Part shown: positions 57,140-64,000 of the stretch, one piece after another | Layout of the letters: every line of letters begins with the position of its first letter | Position numbering within the stretch: position 1 is the stretch's first letter | DNA from: Pseudomonadota bacterium | Lineage (GTDB): Bacteria; Pseudomonadota; Alphaproteobacteria; Rhizobiales; Xanthobacteraceae | Assembly (NCBI GenBank): GCA_023387735.1 | Contig: JAEWHP010000025.1 | Span: 62,001-126,000, forward strand | Reading direction: 5' to 3' | DNA: 64,000 nucleotides | Program-made: the position numbers and the translations under genes | Notes under the pieces: model-generated | Databases searched by the model: none | The model's input: the letters and a program-made list of their open reading frames with translations, nothing else | Told to the model about the DNA's origin: nothing

Positions 57140-57622
57140 CTATGACGTGGGCCGCCGCCGCACCAGGAATTTCTGTGTCCCTTCCAGCACCAGTTCCTTG
57201 CGCTGGTTGAACACGGTCGAGCGCAGCGTCACCACGCCGGTGCTGCGGCCGGGGACCAACTCGGTCACTTCGAGCGCGGGATAGATGGTATCGCCGGCAT
57301 ATACCGGCTTGAGGAACCTGCTCGACTGTTCGAGGAAGCCGACCAGCGAATCCTCGACGACATAGGGAAACAGGCCTGCACCCGGCGCGGTATGGACCAG
57401 GGTCTGGAAACCGTGCGCGAGCAGGTCCGGCATGCCGCGGGCGCGGCAAAACTCGACGTCGTAGTGGATCGGATGGGTGTCACCGCTGGCGGTCTGGAAC
57501 GCGGCAAATACCGCCGAGGTCTGGGTCCGGCTCGGGATCACGAAGCGCTCGCCGAGCACAAAATCCTCGAACCAGCGCTGTTCGCTCACCATGCGATGCC
57601 GGGCGGGATCGAAGTCGGTCAT
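57140..57622 (-). CDS. MaoC-like hotdog-fold dehydratase
   Basis: A 160-aa protein of the MaoC/R-hydratase type, likely acting on acyl-CoA. The hydratase motif is present as ASGDTHPIHYD, followed by AHGFQTL and the VTELVPGRSTGVVTL strand. AGGAAA upstream of ATG 57622 supports the start. Substrate not predictable. Single gene between obgE and a palindromic repeat. Confidence 0.87.
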   Translation of the reverse strand: MTDFDPARHRMVSEQRWFEDFVLGERFVIPSRTQTSAVFAAFQTASGDTHPIHYDVEFCRARGMPDLLAHGFQTLVHTAPGAGLFPYVVEDSLVGFLEQSSRFLKPVYAGDTIYPALEVTELVPGRSTGVVTLRSTVFNQRKELVLEGTQKFLVRRRPTS

Positions 57623-57693
57623 GTCGGTTTCCTGCCGTTTCTCTTGAATAGCGGTATCGCAGCGGCGTGGCTGCGGCAATCGATACGTCTCAA

Positions 57694-57787
57694 TTCGTCA
57701 TGCCCGGGCTTGTCCCGGGCCCCCATGTCTTTAAAACGTGGTGCACAAAAGACGTGGATGGTCGGGTGCAAGTCTGGCCATGACGAA
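57694..57787. repeat. ~94-bp terminal-inverted repeat, family C
   Basis: Begins TTCGTCATGCCCGGGCTTG and ends GGCCATGACGAA, inverted ends as in family A. The left hairpin CCCGGGCTTGTCCCGGG is intact; the centre differs from family A. It lies just upstream of the EamA transporter gene and may contain or displace its promoter. Confidence 0.65.
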
Positions 57788-57813
57788 GAAACGGCAGGAA
57801 GCGTCTATCCCTC

Positions 57814-58728
57814 ATGAGCCTGTTCGGCAAAATCTCCAGCTATGACGAGCGCTCCGCGCGGCTGGCCGGCATCGGGCTGATGCTGCTGTCGATCTTCATG
57901 TTCTCGTTCGGCGATGCGCTCGGCAAGTACATGGTCGCGACCTATTCGGTCGGGCAATTGATGTGGCTGCGCGCCTGCGCGGCATTGTTGCTGTTGTTCC
58001 CGCTGATCTGGAGACAGCGCGCCGAGTTCAGGCGCATCGAGCGGCCGTGGCTGCAACTGCTTCGCGTCCTGCTCTCGACGCTCGAAGTCGCGGCCTTCTT
58101 CCTCGCCACCGTCTATCTGCCGCTCGCCGACGTCATCACCTACTACCTGGCTTCGCCGATTTTCGTCACCGCGCTTTCCGGCATCGTGCTCGGCGAACGG
58201 GTCGGCTGGCGGCGCTGGACCGCGATCCTGATCGGGTTCTGCGGCGTGCTGATCGCGCTGCGTCCGTCCACGCAGACCGTAAGCTGGCCCGCGATGATCG
58301 CGCTCGGCGGCAGCCTGTCGTTTGCGTTCCTGATGCTGATCACGCGCTCGCTGCGGACCACGCCGGATATCGTGCTGACGACGACCCAGTTCGGCGGCAC
58401 GTTCCTGCTCGGCGCGCTGATGTCGCCGATCGGCTGGGTGACGCCGACGCCCGGCAGTCTGGCCCTGTTTGCGATCGCGGGCGTTACTTCGGTCGTCGCG
58501 CTACTGTGCATCAACCGCTCGCTGAAGCTCGCGCCGGCGAGCGTCGTGGTGCCTTATCAATATTCGATGATCGTCTGGGCCGTGATCTTCGGTTTCGTGG
58601 TGTGGGGCGACGTGCCGTCGATCTCGACGCTCGTCGGCGCCGCCATCATCATCGGCGCCGGGTTCTACATCTTCATGCGCGAGCAGCAGCTCGGCCGCGA
58701 GGAAACGGTGGTCAATCCGCCGGCGTGA
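57814..58728 (+). CDS. EamA-domain (DMT superfamily) transporter
   Basis: Inner-membrane transporter of 304 aa with ten hydrophobic segments in two five-helix EamA repeats. The first repeat carries SFGDALGKYMVATYSVGQLMW and the second the PASVVVPYQYSMIVWAVIFG stretch. Members export amino acids, nucleobases or other metabolites; the substrate is unknown. Flanked on both sides by palindromic repeats. Confidence 0.9.
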   Translation: MSLFGKISSYDERSARLAGIGLMLLSIFMFSFGDALGKYMVATYSVGQLMWLRACAALLLLFPLIWRQRAEFRRIERPWLQLLRVLLSTLEVAAFFLATVYLPLADVITYYLASPIFVTALSGIVLGERVGWRRWTAILIGFCGVLIALRPSTQTVSWPAMIALGGSLSFAFLMLITRSLRTTPDIVLTTTQFGGTFLLGALMSPIGWVTPTPGSLALFAIAGVTSVVALLCINRSLKLAPASVVVPYQYSMIVWAVIFGFVVWGDVPSISTLVGAAIIIGAGFYIFMREQQLGREETVVNPPA

Positions 58729-58734
58729 TTTTTT

Positions 58735-58897
58735 GTCACCCTCCCCTGGAGGGGGAGGGTCGGCTCACATGAAGCGCAGCGGAATGTGAGACGGGGTGGG
58801 GTGATCTCTCCACTCGGGCACTGTTCGTTGTGGAGACACCGTCACCCCACCTCGCCGCGCGTTGCACGCGCGTCGATCCTCCCCCTCCAGGGGAGGA
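58735..58897. repeat. ~163-bp terminal-inverted repeat, family E copy 2
   Basis: The left arm GTCACCCTCCCCTGGAGGGG and the right arm CCCCCTCCAGGGGAGGAT are mutual inverted copies; inside, GGGGTGGGGTGA faces CGTCACCCCACC. The central motif is shared with the copy at 34989-35171 while the outer arms differ. It separates two convergent genes. Confidence 0.7.
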
Positions 58898-58909
58898 TAA
58901 GGAAGGAGC

Positions 58910-59512
58910 CTACCGCTCTCGCCGCGTCGATGAGCCCCAGTTCTTCAGCGACGACCAGACGCCACGCGTCAGGCGGAAGCGGTCGACCGGGGTGGAGGAT
59001 CCCAGCGCCTCGAAGCGGTGCAGCTCGACGCCGCTCCACTGGAAGCCGCATTTTTCCAGGATGTTCCGCGACGCCGGATTGGCGACGCGGGCGCCGGAAA
59101 TCAGGTGCTCGGCATCGTACTCCTCGAAGAAGAAGTCGATCACCGCGCGCGCGGCTTCGGTGCCGAAACCCTGGCCCCAATGCTCGACGCCGAGCCAGTA
59201 GCCGAGTTCTGGTGTCTCCGGCTCGCTGCGGTCGATGCCGACCATGCCGATGGCGGAAAAGTTCTGCTCGATCAGGAACACCGCTTCGGTCCTGGCGGCG
59301 GCCGTCGCGCGCACGAATTCGACCGCGTGGTCCTGCTGATAGGGGTGCGGCAGGCGGCGGGTGTTCTCGGCAATGCGGCGATCGTTGGCGAGATGCGCAA
59401 TCGCCTTTACGTCCGCGAGCGTCGGCCGGCGCAACGTCAGCCGTTCGGTCTCGAGGACGCAGCTACTCGCCTCGCGCAGCGTCGAGGCCGGAATCGGAAT
59501 ATCCTGCAGCAT
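58910..59512 (-). CDS. GNAT N-acetyltransferase (RimJ/RimL-like)
   Basis: GNAT-fold acetyltransferase of 200 aa resembling the RimJ/RimL group that acetylates protein N-termini or small amines. The opening LETERLTLRRPTLADV, the acetyl-CoA binding region GQGFGTEAARAVIDFFF and ANPASRNILEKCGF are typical. ATG 59512 is used because the frame upstream overlaps the rpmA terminator. Substrate unknown. Confidence 0.87.
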   Translation of the reverse strand: MLQDIPIPASTLREASSCVLETERLTLRRPTLADVKAIAHLANDRRIAENTRRLPHPYQQDHAVEFVRATAAARTEAVFLIEQNFSAIGMVGIDRSEPETPELGYWLGVEHWGQGFGTEAARAVIDFFFEEYDAEHLISGARVANPASRNILEKCGFQWSGVELHRFEALGSSTPVDRFRLTRGVWSSLKNWGSSTRRER

Positions 59513-59540
59513 GGCGGGCTCCTGAGTGCGGGTATGCGCA

Positions 59541-59575
59541 AAATGAAAAGGGGAGGCCGGTTTCCCGCCTCCCCT
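59541..59575 (-). terminator. Rho-independent terminator of rplU-rpmA
   Basis: AGGGGAGGC and GCCTCCCCT form a 9-bp stem, with CGGTTTCCC inside that can extend it. On the minus strand TTTTCATTT follows. It lies about 60 bases after the rpmA stop. Confidence 0.85.
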
Positions 59576-59636
59576 CGGAGCCATTTTCGACTCCGCCGGT
59601 TCAACAGGACCCGGCGGACTCGATTGTGTCCACCGT

Positions 59637-59906
59637 CTATTCAGCAGCCTCCGTCATCGGAACAACCGATACGAAAGTGCGACCATTGCCTTTTGCACGG
59701 AATTCGACATGACCCTCGACCTTGGCGAACAGAGTATGATCCGTGCCCATGCCGACATTAAGGCCGGGATGCCAGGTGGTGCCGCGCTGACGGGCGATAA
59801 TGTTGCCGGGAATCACATGCTCGCCACCATAGGCCTTGATTCCGAGGCGCTTGCCCGCGGAATCACGTCCGTTTCGCGATGAACCGCCTGCTTTTTTGTG
59901 AGCCAT
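59637..59906 (-). CDS. rpmA: 50S ribosomal protein L27
   Basis: Ribosomal protein bL27 (89 aa), whose N-terminus reaches the peptidyl-transferase centre. It begins MAHKKAGGSSRNGRDS with no cleaved extension of the kind seen in Firmicutes, and continues KRLGIKAYGGEHVIPGNI and HPGLNVGMGTDHTLFA. Standard length. It follows rplU after 125 bases and ends in an intrinsic terminator. Confidence 0.98.
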   Translation of the reverse strand: MAHKKAGGSSRNGRDSAGKRLGIKAYGGEHVIPGNIIARQRGTTWHPGLNVGMGTDHTLFAKVEGHVEFRAKGNGRTFVSVVPMTEAAE

Positions 59907-60031
59907 GGCCCGTCTCCGACTTCTTTAAGATCTCTAAATCGATTCCTTGACGGAATCATTTCACTTTGTGTCACGCCTCAAATTGTGATCGAGGCTTATC
60001 ACTTCTTGTCGCTTTTGCGCTTCGCTGCGGC

Positions 60032-60421
60032 CTACGCCGCCTCGTCGCCCTTGGCGGCGGGCGCCACGGCCTTTTCCCGCTTCGGCCGCGGGCCGATCGA
60101 AGGCTTGCCGTTGTCGGTCAGGATCTCGGTGACGCGAAGCACCGTGATCTCGTCGCGGTAGCCGCGCTTGCGGCGCGAATTCTTGCGGCGGCGCTTCTTG
60201 AAAGCGATCACCTTGGGGCCGCGCTTGTGCTGCAGCACTTCAGCCGCAACGGAAGCGCCAGCCACCGTCGGCATGCCCAGCACCGGCGTGTCACCGCCGA
60301 CGACCAGAACTTCACCAAGCTGCACGATCGTGCCGACTTCGCCGGCGATCTTGCCAATCTCGAGCACATCATCCGGAACGACGCGGTACTGCCGGCCGCC
60401 GGTTTTGATGACTGCGAACAT
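60032..60421 (-). CDS. rplU: 50S ribosomal protein L21
   Basis: Ribosomal protein bL21 (129 aa) contacting 23S rRNA. It starts MFAVIKTGGRQYRV; the basic KKRRRKNSRRKRGYR-type segment is the L21 signature. An alphaproteobacterial C-terminal extension (RPKREKAVAPAAKGDEAA) follows. ATG 60421 is used; the frame is open twelve codons further but not conserved. A terminator-like leader hairpin lies about 150 bases upstream at 60571-60601. Confidence 0.97.
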   Translation of the reverse strand: MFAVIKTGGRQYRVVPDDVLEIGKIAGEVGTIVQLGEVLVVGGDTPVLGMPTVAGASVAAEVLQHKRGPKVIAFKKRRRKNSRRKRGYRDEITVLRVTEILTDNGKPSIGPRPKREKAVAPAAKGDEAA

Positions 60422-60570
60422 CGTTATATTCCTTCGTGTTCGATCCCGGCCTCGCACGCATTCCCCTGTCGGGCACGTCCGGGTCGGCTTTTTGGTCAGT
60501 CGTTATGGGTACGATTTTCGCGCGGCCAAGGACGAGCCCCATGAAAGGGCGAGCCCCAACGAAATCGCGC

Positions 60571-60601
60571 AAAAACAAGCGGCGCGAGAAATCCCGCGCC
60601 G
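60571..60601 (-). promoter_or_regulatory. Terminator-like hairpin in the rplU leader
   Basis: On the minus strand CGGCGCG-GGATTTCT-CGCGCCG, a 7-bp stem, is followed by CTTGTTTTT. It has the form of an intrinsic terminator and sits 150 bases before rplU with no gene ending there, so an attenuator for rplU-rpmA is the simplest reading (inference). It lies in the gene-free 60422-60817 interval, which should also hold the promoters for rplU (leftward) and the ROK gene (rightward). Confidence 0.45.
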
Positions 60602-60817
60602 GATGCCGGGACTTATAGCCGCAGAATGCCGTGAGTCAAGAAAAAGCAGGCCAAAAACCGGTCCGATATGAAGGATTTCGGCCAAAAGGCCGGCTGGCAG
60701 GGTGCGAATGCGGGTGGGGAGGCCGTCTTGGCCGACTGCATTCCTCGCCCGTCCATTGAAACCAATGGGTTCCCTGCCCGTTATTGCCTGCGAAATCCGG
60801 CAGGGGGCATGAGTCAT

Positions 60818-61942
60818 ATGGCAGAAGACACCGTAACGACCACCGGCATCGCGCGTCATGGCGCTCCGCGACTGCCGTCGGTCGACGTTGACAGTTTCAA
60901 CCTCGAACTGAAGGACGACGAGGGCTTTCTCGGCGACCGGGCCAGCAAGGGTGCCTTTCGGGATATACTGGACGGACTGCGCAAGCCGTTGAAGAAGAAC
61001 GGCGACGATCCGCTCGGCAAGAAATCCACCGACGATATTCCCAAGGGCGACCTTGACGAGTTGCTGGTGGGCGACGATGTCGCCGCCGCCGCCCTGGTGC
61101 ATGGCGCGATCGAGGAGTTTGCGCAGGAACTGGCCTATGTGACTGGCCGGTTCCTCAAGACCAAGGGGTGGTCGGGTACCGAGCGCATCGTGGTCGGCGG
61201 CGGCTTTCGGCAAAGCCGGGTAGGCGAGATCGCCATCGCGCGTACCAACATCATCCTCAAGGCCGAGGATTTCGATGTCGATCTGGTGCCGATCCGTTTC
61301 CATCCCGATGAAGCAGGCTTGATCGGCACGCTGCATCTGGCGCCGTCATGGATATTCGAAGGCCATGACAGCATTCTCGCGATCGATATCGGCGGCACCA
61401 ACATCCGCTGCGGTGTCGTGGAGACACGCTCGAAGAAGACTCCGGATCTCTCCAAGGCCTCGGTGTGGAAGTCCGACCTGTGGCGGCACGCCGACGACGA
61501 GCCGACGCGCGAAGGCGCGGTGAAGCGGCTGGTCAAGATGCTGAAGGACCTTATCGCCGATGCCGAGGCAGAGGGCCTGAAGCTCGCGCCTTTCATCGGC
61601 ATCGCCTGTCCCGGCGTCATCGACGCGGACGGCTCGATCGAAAAGGGCGCGCAGAACCTGCCGGGCAATTGGGAGAGCAGCAAGTTCAACCTGCCGGCAA
61701 GTCTGGTGGAGGCGATCCCGCAGATCGGCGACCACGATACCGCCGTGCTGATGCACAATGACGGCGTGGTGCAGGGCCTTTCCGAAGTTCCCTTCATGCA
61801 GGATGTCGAGCATTGGGGCGTCCTGACGATCGGCACCGGCCTTGGCAATGCGCGCTTCACCAACCGCCGCAAGGAAGCCGCCAAGGACGAGAAAAAGGAA
61901 GAGAAGAAGGACGAGAAGAAGGCGAAGAAGGCCCGCGATTAA
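60818..61942 (+). CDS. ROK-family sugar kinase-like protein with permuted motif order
   Basis: Protein of 374 aa with all main ROK (glucokinase/NagC) motifs but in a rotated order. Residues 88-175 match what is normally the C-terminal part: a helix ending in IVVGGG (124-129), then a strand/helix region ending in AGLIG (166-170). Only then come the normally N-terminal DIGGTN (190-195), ACPGVIDADG (263-272), the catalytic Asp315 in HNDG, and TIGTGLG (337-343). The chain ends soon after with a Lys/Glu tail. The zinc-binding lid CxCGxxGC is absent. ATG 60809 is an alternative start; GGGGG favours 60818. Likely a cytosolic kinase; substrate unknown. Confidence 0.8.
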   Translation: MAEDTVTTTGIARHGAPRLPSVDVDSFNLELKDDEGFLGDRASKGAFRDILDGLRKPLKKNGDDPLGKKSTDDIPKGDLDELLVGDDVAAAALVHGAIEEFAQELAYVTGRFLKTKGWSGTERIVVGGGFRQSRVGEIAIARTNIILKAEDFDVDLVPIRFHPDEAGLIGTLHLAPSWIFEGHDSILAIDIGGTNIRCGVVETRSKKTPDLSKASVWKSDLWRHADDEPTREGAVKRLVKMLKDLIADAEAEGLKLAPFIGIACPGVIDADGSIEKGAQNLPGNWESSKFNLPASLVEAIPQIGDHDTAVLMHNDGVVQGLSEVPFMQDVEHWGVLTIGTGLGNARFTNRRKEAAKDEKKEEKKDEKKAKKARD

Positions 61943-62135
61943 CCGCTCGCCGCGCCAGGTAAGGTTGATCGGTTAGGTTAAGACCGGGTTCACGTTGCCG
62001 TTTCCGCTCCCGTTGCTACGGTCATCTGGTCGCTCCGCCTGGCCGGCGAAGCCGCACTTCCCGGCCGGAATTTCAAAGTAGCGGCACGGGGCCGCCAGCT
62101 TTTGTCGCGTCTGGCGGTCCCACCCCTTTTTCTCC

Positions 62136-62999
62136 TCAGCTCCAGCCGATGCGCGTAAAGAACGCCGCGATCTCCGATGCTGCGCGATCGGGATCCTCGC
62201 GATGCGGAAAGTGGCCGACGTCGGAAAACATCGCGAGATCGAGATTCGTAAAGGTCTCGCCGAGCCGGTCGGTCCACGCAAAGGGAAACAGCGGATCGTG
62301 CTCGGCCCAGCGAACGCATGTCGGCACGGCGATCGGCGGCAGCGCCGGCGCTTCTCCCTTCATCATTGTGACCCTTCCGGCATGGGCCGCGCGGTAATGC
62401 GCGAAGCCACCGGCGAGGTTGCCTTCCTTCAGGAAATTGTCGGTGAAGGCCTCGAGGAGATCGTCGAAGGCGTGCTTGCGATGCGACCAGGCTTTGAGCA
62501 AGTGGCTGATATAGAGCCGGCAGCTTTCGCGGCTGGCGCCGACGAGGGCAGGCGCCATCTCCATCTGGTGAAAGGATTGATACCAGATGTTGTTGAGTCG
62601 ATCCGGCTCCGCCATCCGCGGGCCGATCCCGGGATAGACGAAATCGAAGAAGAACAGGCCTGCGATGCGCGCCGGCGCCAGCCGCGCCAACGGCTGCATC
62701 AAGGCACCGCCGACATCGTGGCCGACGATGCCGGCCTGCGGCATCCCGAGCGCATCCATCAGCGCCAGCATGTCGGCGGCCTGCTGGTCGGGTCCGAACA
62801 GCCCTTCGGGCTTGTCGCTGTCGCCGAAGCCTCGCAGGTCGGGCGCATAAAGCGTGAAGCGGTCGGCGAGCCGCGTCATGACTGGCTCCCAGGTCAGCCA
62901 GAATTCCGGCCAGCCGTGCAGCAACAGCAGCGGCCGCCCGGCGCCCGTGCGGGCCACGTGAAGCGCCGCGCCATTGGCCCGAACCGTCAAATGCTCCAT
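62136..62999 (-). CDS. Alpha/beta hydrolase, epoxide hydrolase/haloalkane dehalogenase-like
   Basis: Alpha/beta-hydrolase of 287 aa with an Asp nucleophile. HGWPEFW forms the oxyanion region typical of epoxide hydrolases, GHDVGG is the nucleophile elbow with Asp in place of Ser, and the C-terminal GHFPHRE supplies the His. These point to an epoxide hydrolase, haloalkane dehalogenase or fluoroacetate dehalogenase; HDVGG does not separate them. Monocistronic, convergent with the ROK gene. Confidence 0.88.
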   Translation of the reverse strand: MEHLTVRANGAALHVARTGAGRPLLLLHGWPEFWLTWEPVMTRLADRFTLYAPDLRGFGDSDKPEGLFGPDQQAADMLALMDALGMPQAGIVGHDVGGALMQPLARLAPARIAGLFFFDFVYPGIGPRMAEPDRLNNIWYQSFHQMEMAPALVGASRESCRLYISHLLKAWSHRKHAFDDLLEAFTDNFLKEGNLAGGFAHYRAAHAGRVTMMKGEAPALPPIAVPTCVRWAEHDPLFPFAWTDRLGETFTNLDLAMFSDVGHFPHREDPDRAASEIAAFFTRIGWS

Positions 63000-63125
63000 T
63001 TCCGCCTCCCTTTTCGCATTCTGGCGCGGGTTTGGATTTCTTGGTCCGCGCGCCTTGCCCGGCCCGCCATCCTCGCCTAGAACACGGCCCGACCGCGGGA
63101 TGAGGAATCACCCGTCATGGCGCCT

Positions 63126-63215
63126 GGAGAGGTGGCAGAGTGGTCGAATGCACCGCACTCGAAATGCGGCATAGGTGCAAGCCTATCGGGGGTTCGAATC
63201 CCTCCCTCTCCGCCA
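63126..63215 (+). tRNA. tRNA-Ser(CGA)
   Basis: A 90-nt class II tRNA with a long variable arm. The acceptor GGAGAGG pairs with CCTCTCC, and the discriminator G and an encoded CCA follow. The anticodon loop CTCGAAA gives anticodon CGA (codon UCG). T-loop GGTTCGAATCC is intact. The DNA changes character directly after its 3' end, as expected for an integration site. Confidence 0.96.
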
Positions 63216-63383
63216 CGAAATCCGGCAACCTGTTCAATAAATTAGATTTTCTGTTAAGTCCTATTTTTTATACCACATTCAGCCCCACACTTCCCCCTGG
63301 ATGGTCTCGGACGTGCTTGGTTCTCTTCGGACCCGCGGCGTCCAATCGCCGCCCTCCGAACTAGGGCTTTCTCGGTGCCATCG
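63216..63383. other. AT-rich junction after tRNA-Ser
   Basis: Begins right after the tRNA CCA. It has lower GC than the chromosome, a run TATTTTTTATACC near 63262-63274 and no recognisable gene. The + frame in which the downstream protein is read opens after a stop at 63255. Confidence 0.5.
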
Positions 63384-64000
63384 GTGATCCTAGAAGCTAC
63401 CCGGAGTAGCCCTGAGCGCATTCCAAAATTGGTCCCCGAGATAGTAAATACTCGGCAGGCTTACGTATCTCGATGGATCGCCACTTGGACGCGTCTGCTA
63501 CTTTATGGAGGCAGATTGCGCGACATCTCTCGTGGCAAATGGTCAACCACGTCCAATACTAACCTAACAAACCAACACCAATTCCAACCAACACTAAACG
63601 GATACACGCAGCTAGTAACGGACAGGATCAAACAAGGCTGGTCATGCTACCTAGTAACGGTGCTATTCCAACAAATTCCAGGCTCAAGACCCACGATCAT
63701 CAGTCGGATGAAACAAGAAATCCAAGGACTCTACTCTACCCTCATTACGCGAGTACATCGCAAGCCCCGGATTGCTTCCCCTGACGAACTACCGATCTTG
63801 ATCGGTGCCGTGGACTTACCCGTCTACAAATTTGATCGGTCATCAGCACCGCTAGTTCGATGTAACGGCGGACTGCACTTTCACGCATTGATCTTGATTC
63901 CCGATAGGTCTCGACTGCGCGAACCGCTTCAGGATCATCTCCAAGCTAATGCACATCTATATGGAATGGGTGGGGCGATCTCAAAGATCGATGTTCGTCC
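63384..64000 (+). CDS. Partial HUH-motif (Rep-like) protein, truncated at window end
   Basis: An open frame runs from 63258 to the window end without a stop. In-frame starts are GTG 63375, GTG 63384, TTG 63429 and ATG 63708; 63384 is provisional. Coding character is clear from about 63640 on: LVTVLFQQIPG (63651 onward) resembles the first motif of rolling-circle replication initiators, and GLHFHALILIP contains a His-hydrophobic-His (HUH) motif at 63876-63884. GC counted over 63541-63720 is 82 of 180 (46%), against 42 of 60 in host line 62881. The use of CTA and TTA codons also differs from the host. Likely a mobile-element replication or mobilisation protein. Confidence 0.55.
   Translation, partial: MILEATRSSPERIPKLVPEIVNTRQAYVSRWIATWTRLLLYGGRLRDISRGKWSTTSNTNLTNQHQFQPTLNGYTQLVTDRIKQGWSCYLVTVLFQQIPGSRPTIISRMKQEIQGLYSTLITRVHRKPRIASPDELPILIGAVDLPVYKFDRSSAPLVRCNGGLHFHALILIPDRSRLREPLQDHLQANAHLYGMGGAISKIDVR

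Overview
The window is GC-rich, gene-dense chromosomal DNA from an alphaproteobacterium, most likely Bradyrhizobium or a close relative in the Nitrobacteraceae. The pointers are the family-level look of the proteins, the F1 ATPase operon without F0 genes, the ccmABCDG order, an Irr-type iron box before acnA, and the many palindromic intergenic repeats typical of this group. Almost all of it is core housekeeping sequence. Only the last ~0.8 kb, after a tRNA-Ser gene, looks acquired.

Layout. 0.1-5 kb: a Tat-type beta-lactamase-fold hydrolase, a coupled GyrI-like/SIMPL pair, dapF and mtaB. 5-8.3 kb: an orphan Flp pilin gene missed by length filters, an RluA-type pseudouridine synthase divergent from ftsY, then yciB. 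8.3-11.3 kb: a leftward cytochrome c maturation operon (ccmABCDG, including the 58-residue ccmD). 11.3-17.6 kb: acnA behind an Irr box, DUF1223, DUF2794, a GNAT enzyme and a BI-1 protein. 17.8-24 kb: the ybbA-ybbP ABC system divergent from a TesA-like esterase, then thpR and zapE. 24-34.4 kb: a TCA block mdh-sucC-(DUF1579)-sucD-sucA-odhB-(SDR)-lpdA, in which two unrelated genes sit between enzyme subunits. 34.4-39.9 kb: membrane proteins, xerC, priA and an RlpA-like protein. 40.5-45.7 kb: atpHAGDC ending in a strong terminator. 45.7-57.6 kb: a long leftward run of two Nudix/RppH genes, a divergent polysaccharide deacetylase, ctpA, envC, rlmH, rsfS, nadD, proA, proB, obgE and a MaoC-like protein. 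57.8-63 kb: an EamA transporter, a GNAT enzyme, rplU-rpmA, an unusual ROK-family protein and an epoxide-hydrolase-like enzyme.

How the genes work together: the TCA block supplies 2-oxoglutarate dehydrogenase, succinyl-CoA ligase and malate dehydrogenase, with aconitase nearby under probable iron control. Cytochrome c maturation and ATP synthase add respiratory functions. envC, ctpA, the RlpA-like protein, xerC, zapE and yciB serve cell division and envelope work.

The most unusual points are a ROK sugar-kinase-like protein whose motifs appear in circularly permuted order (60818-61942), a low-GC segment with a probable HUH-type Rep-like frame directly 3' of tRNA-Ser(CGA) and running off the window end, several families of ~95-180 bp palindromic mobile-type repeats, and terminator-like leaders ahead of rplU and the atp operon. 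No CRISPR array, transposase, integrase or rRNA was seen.
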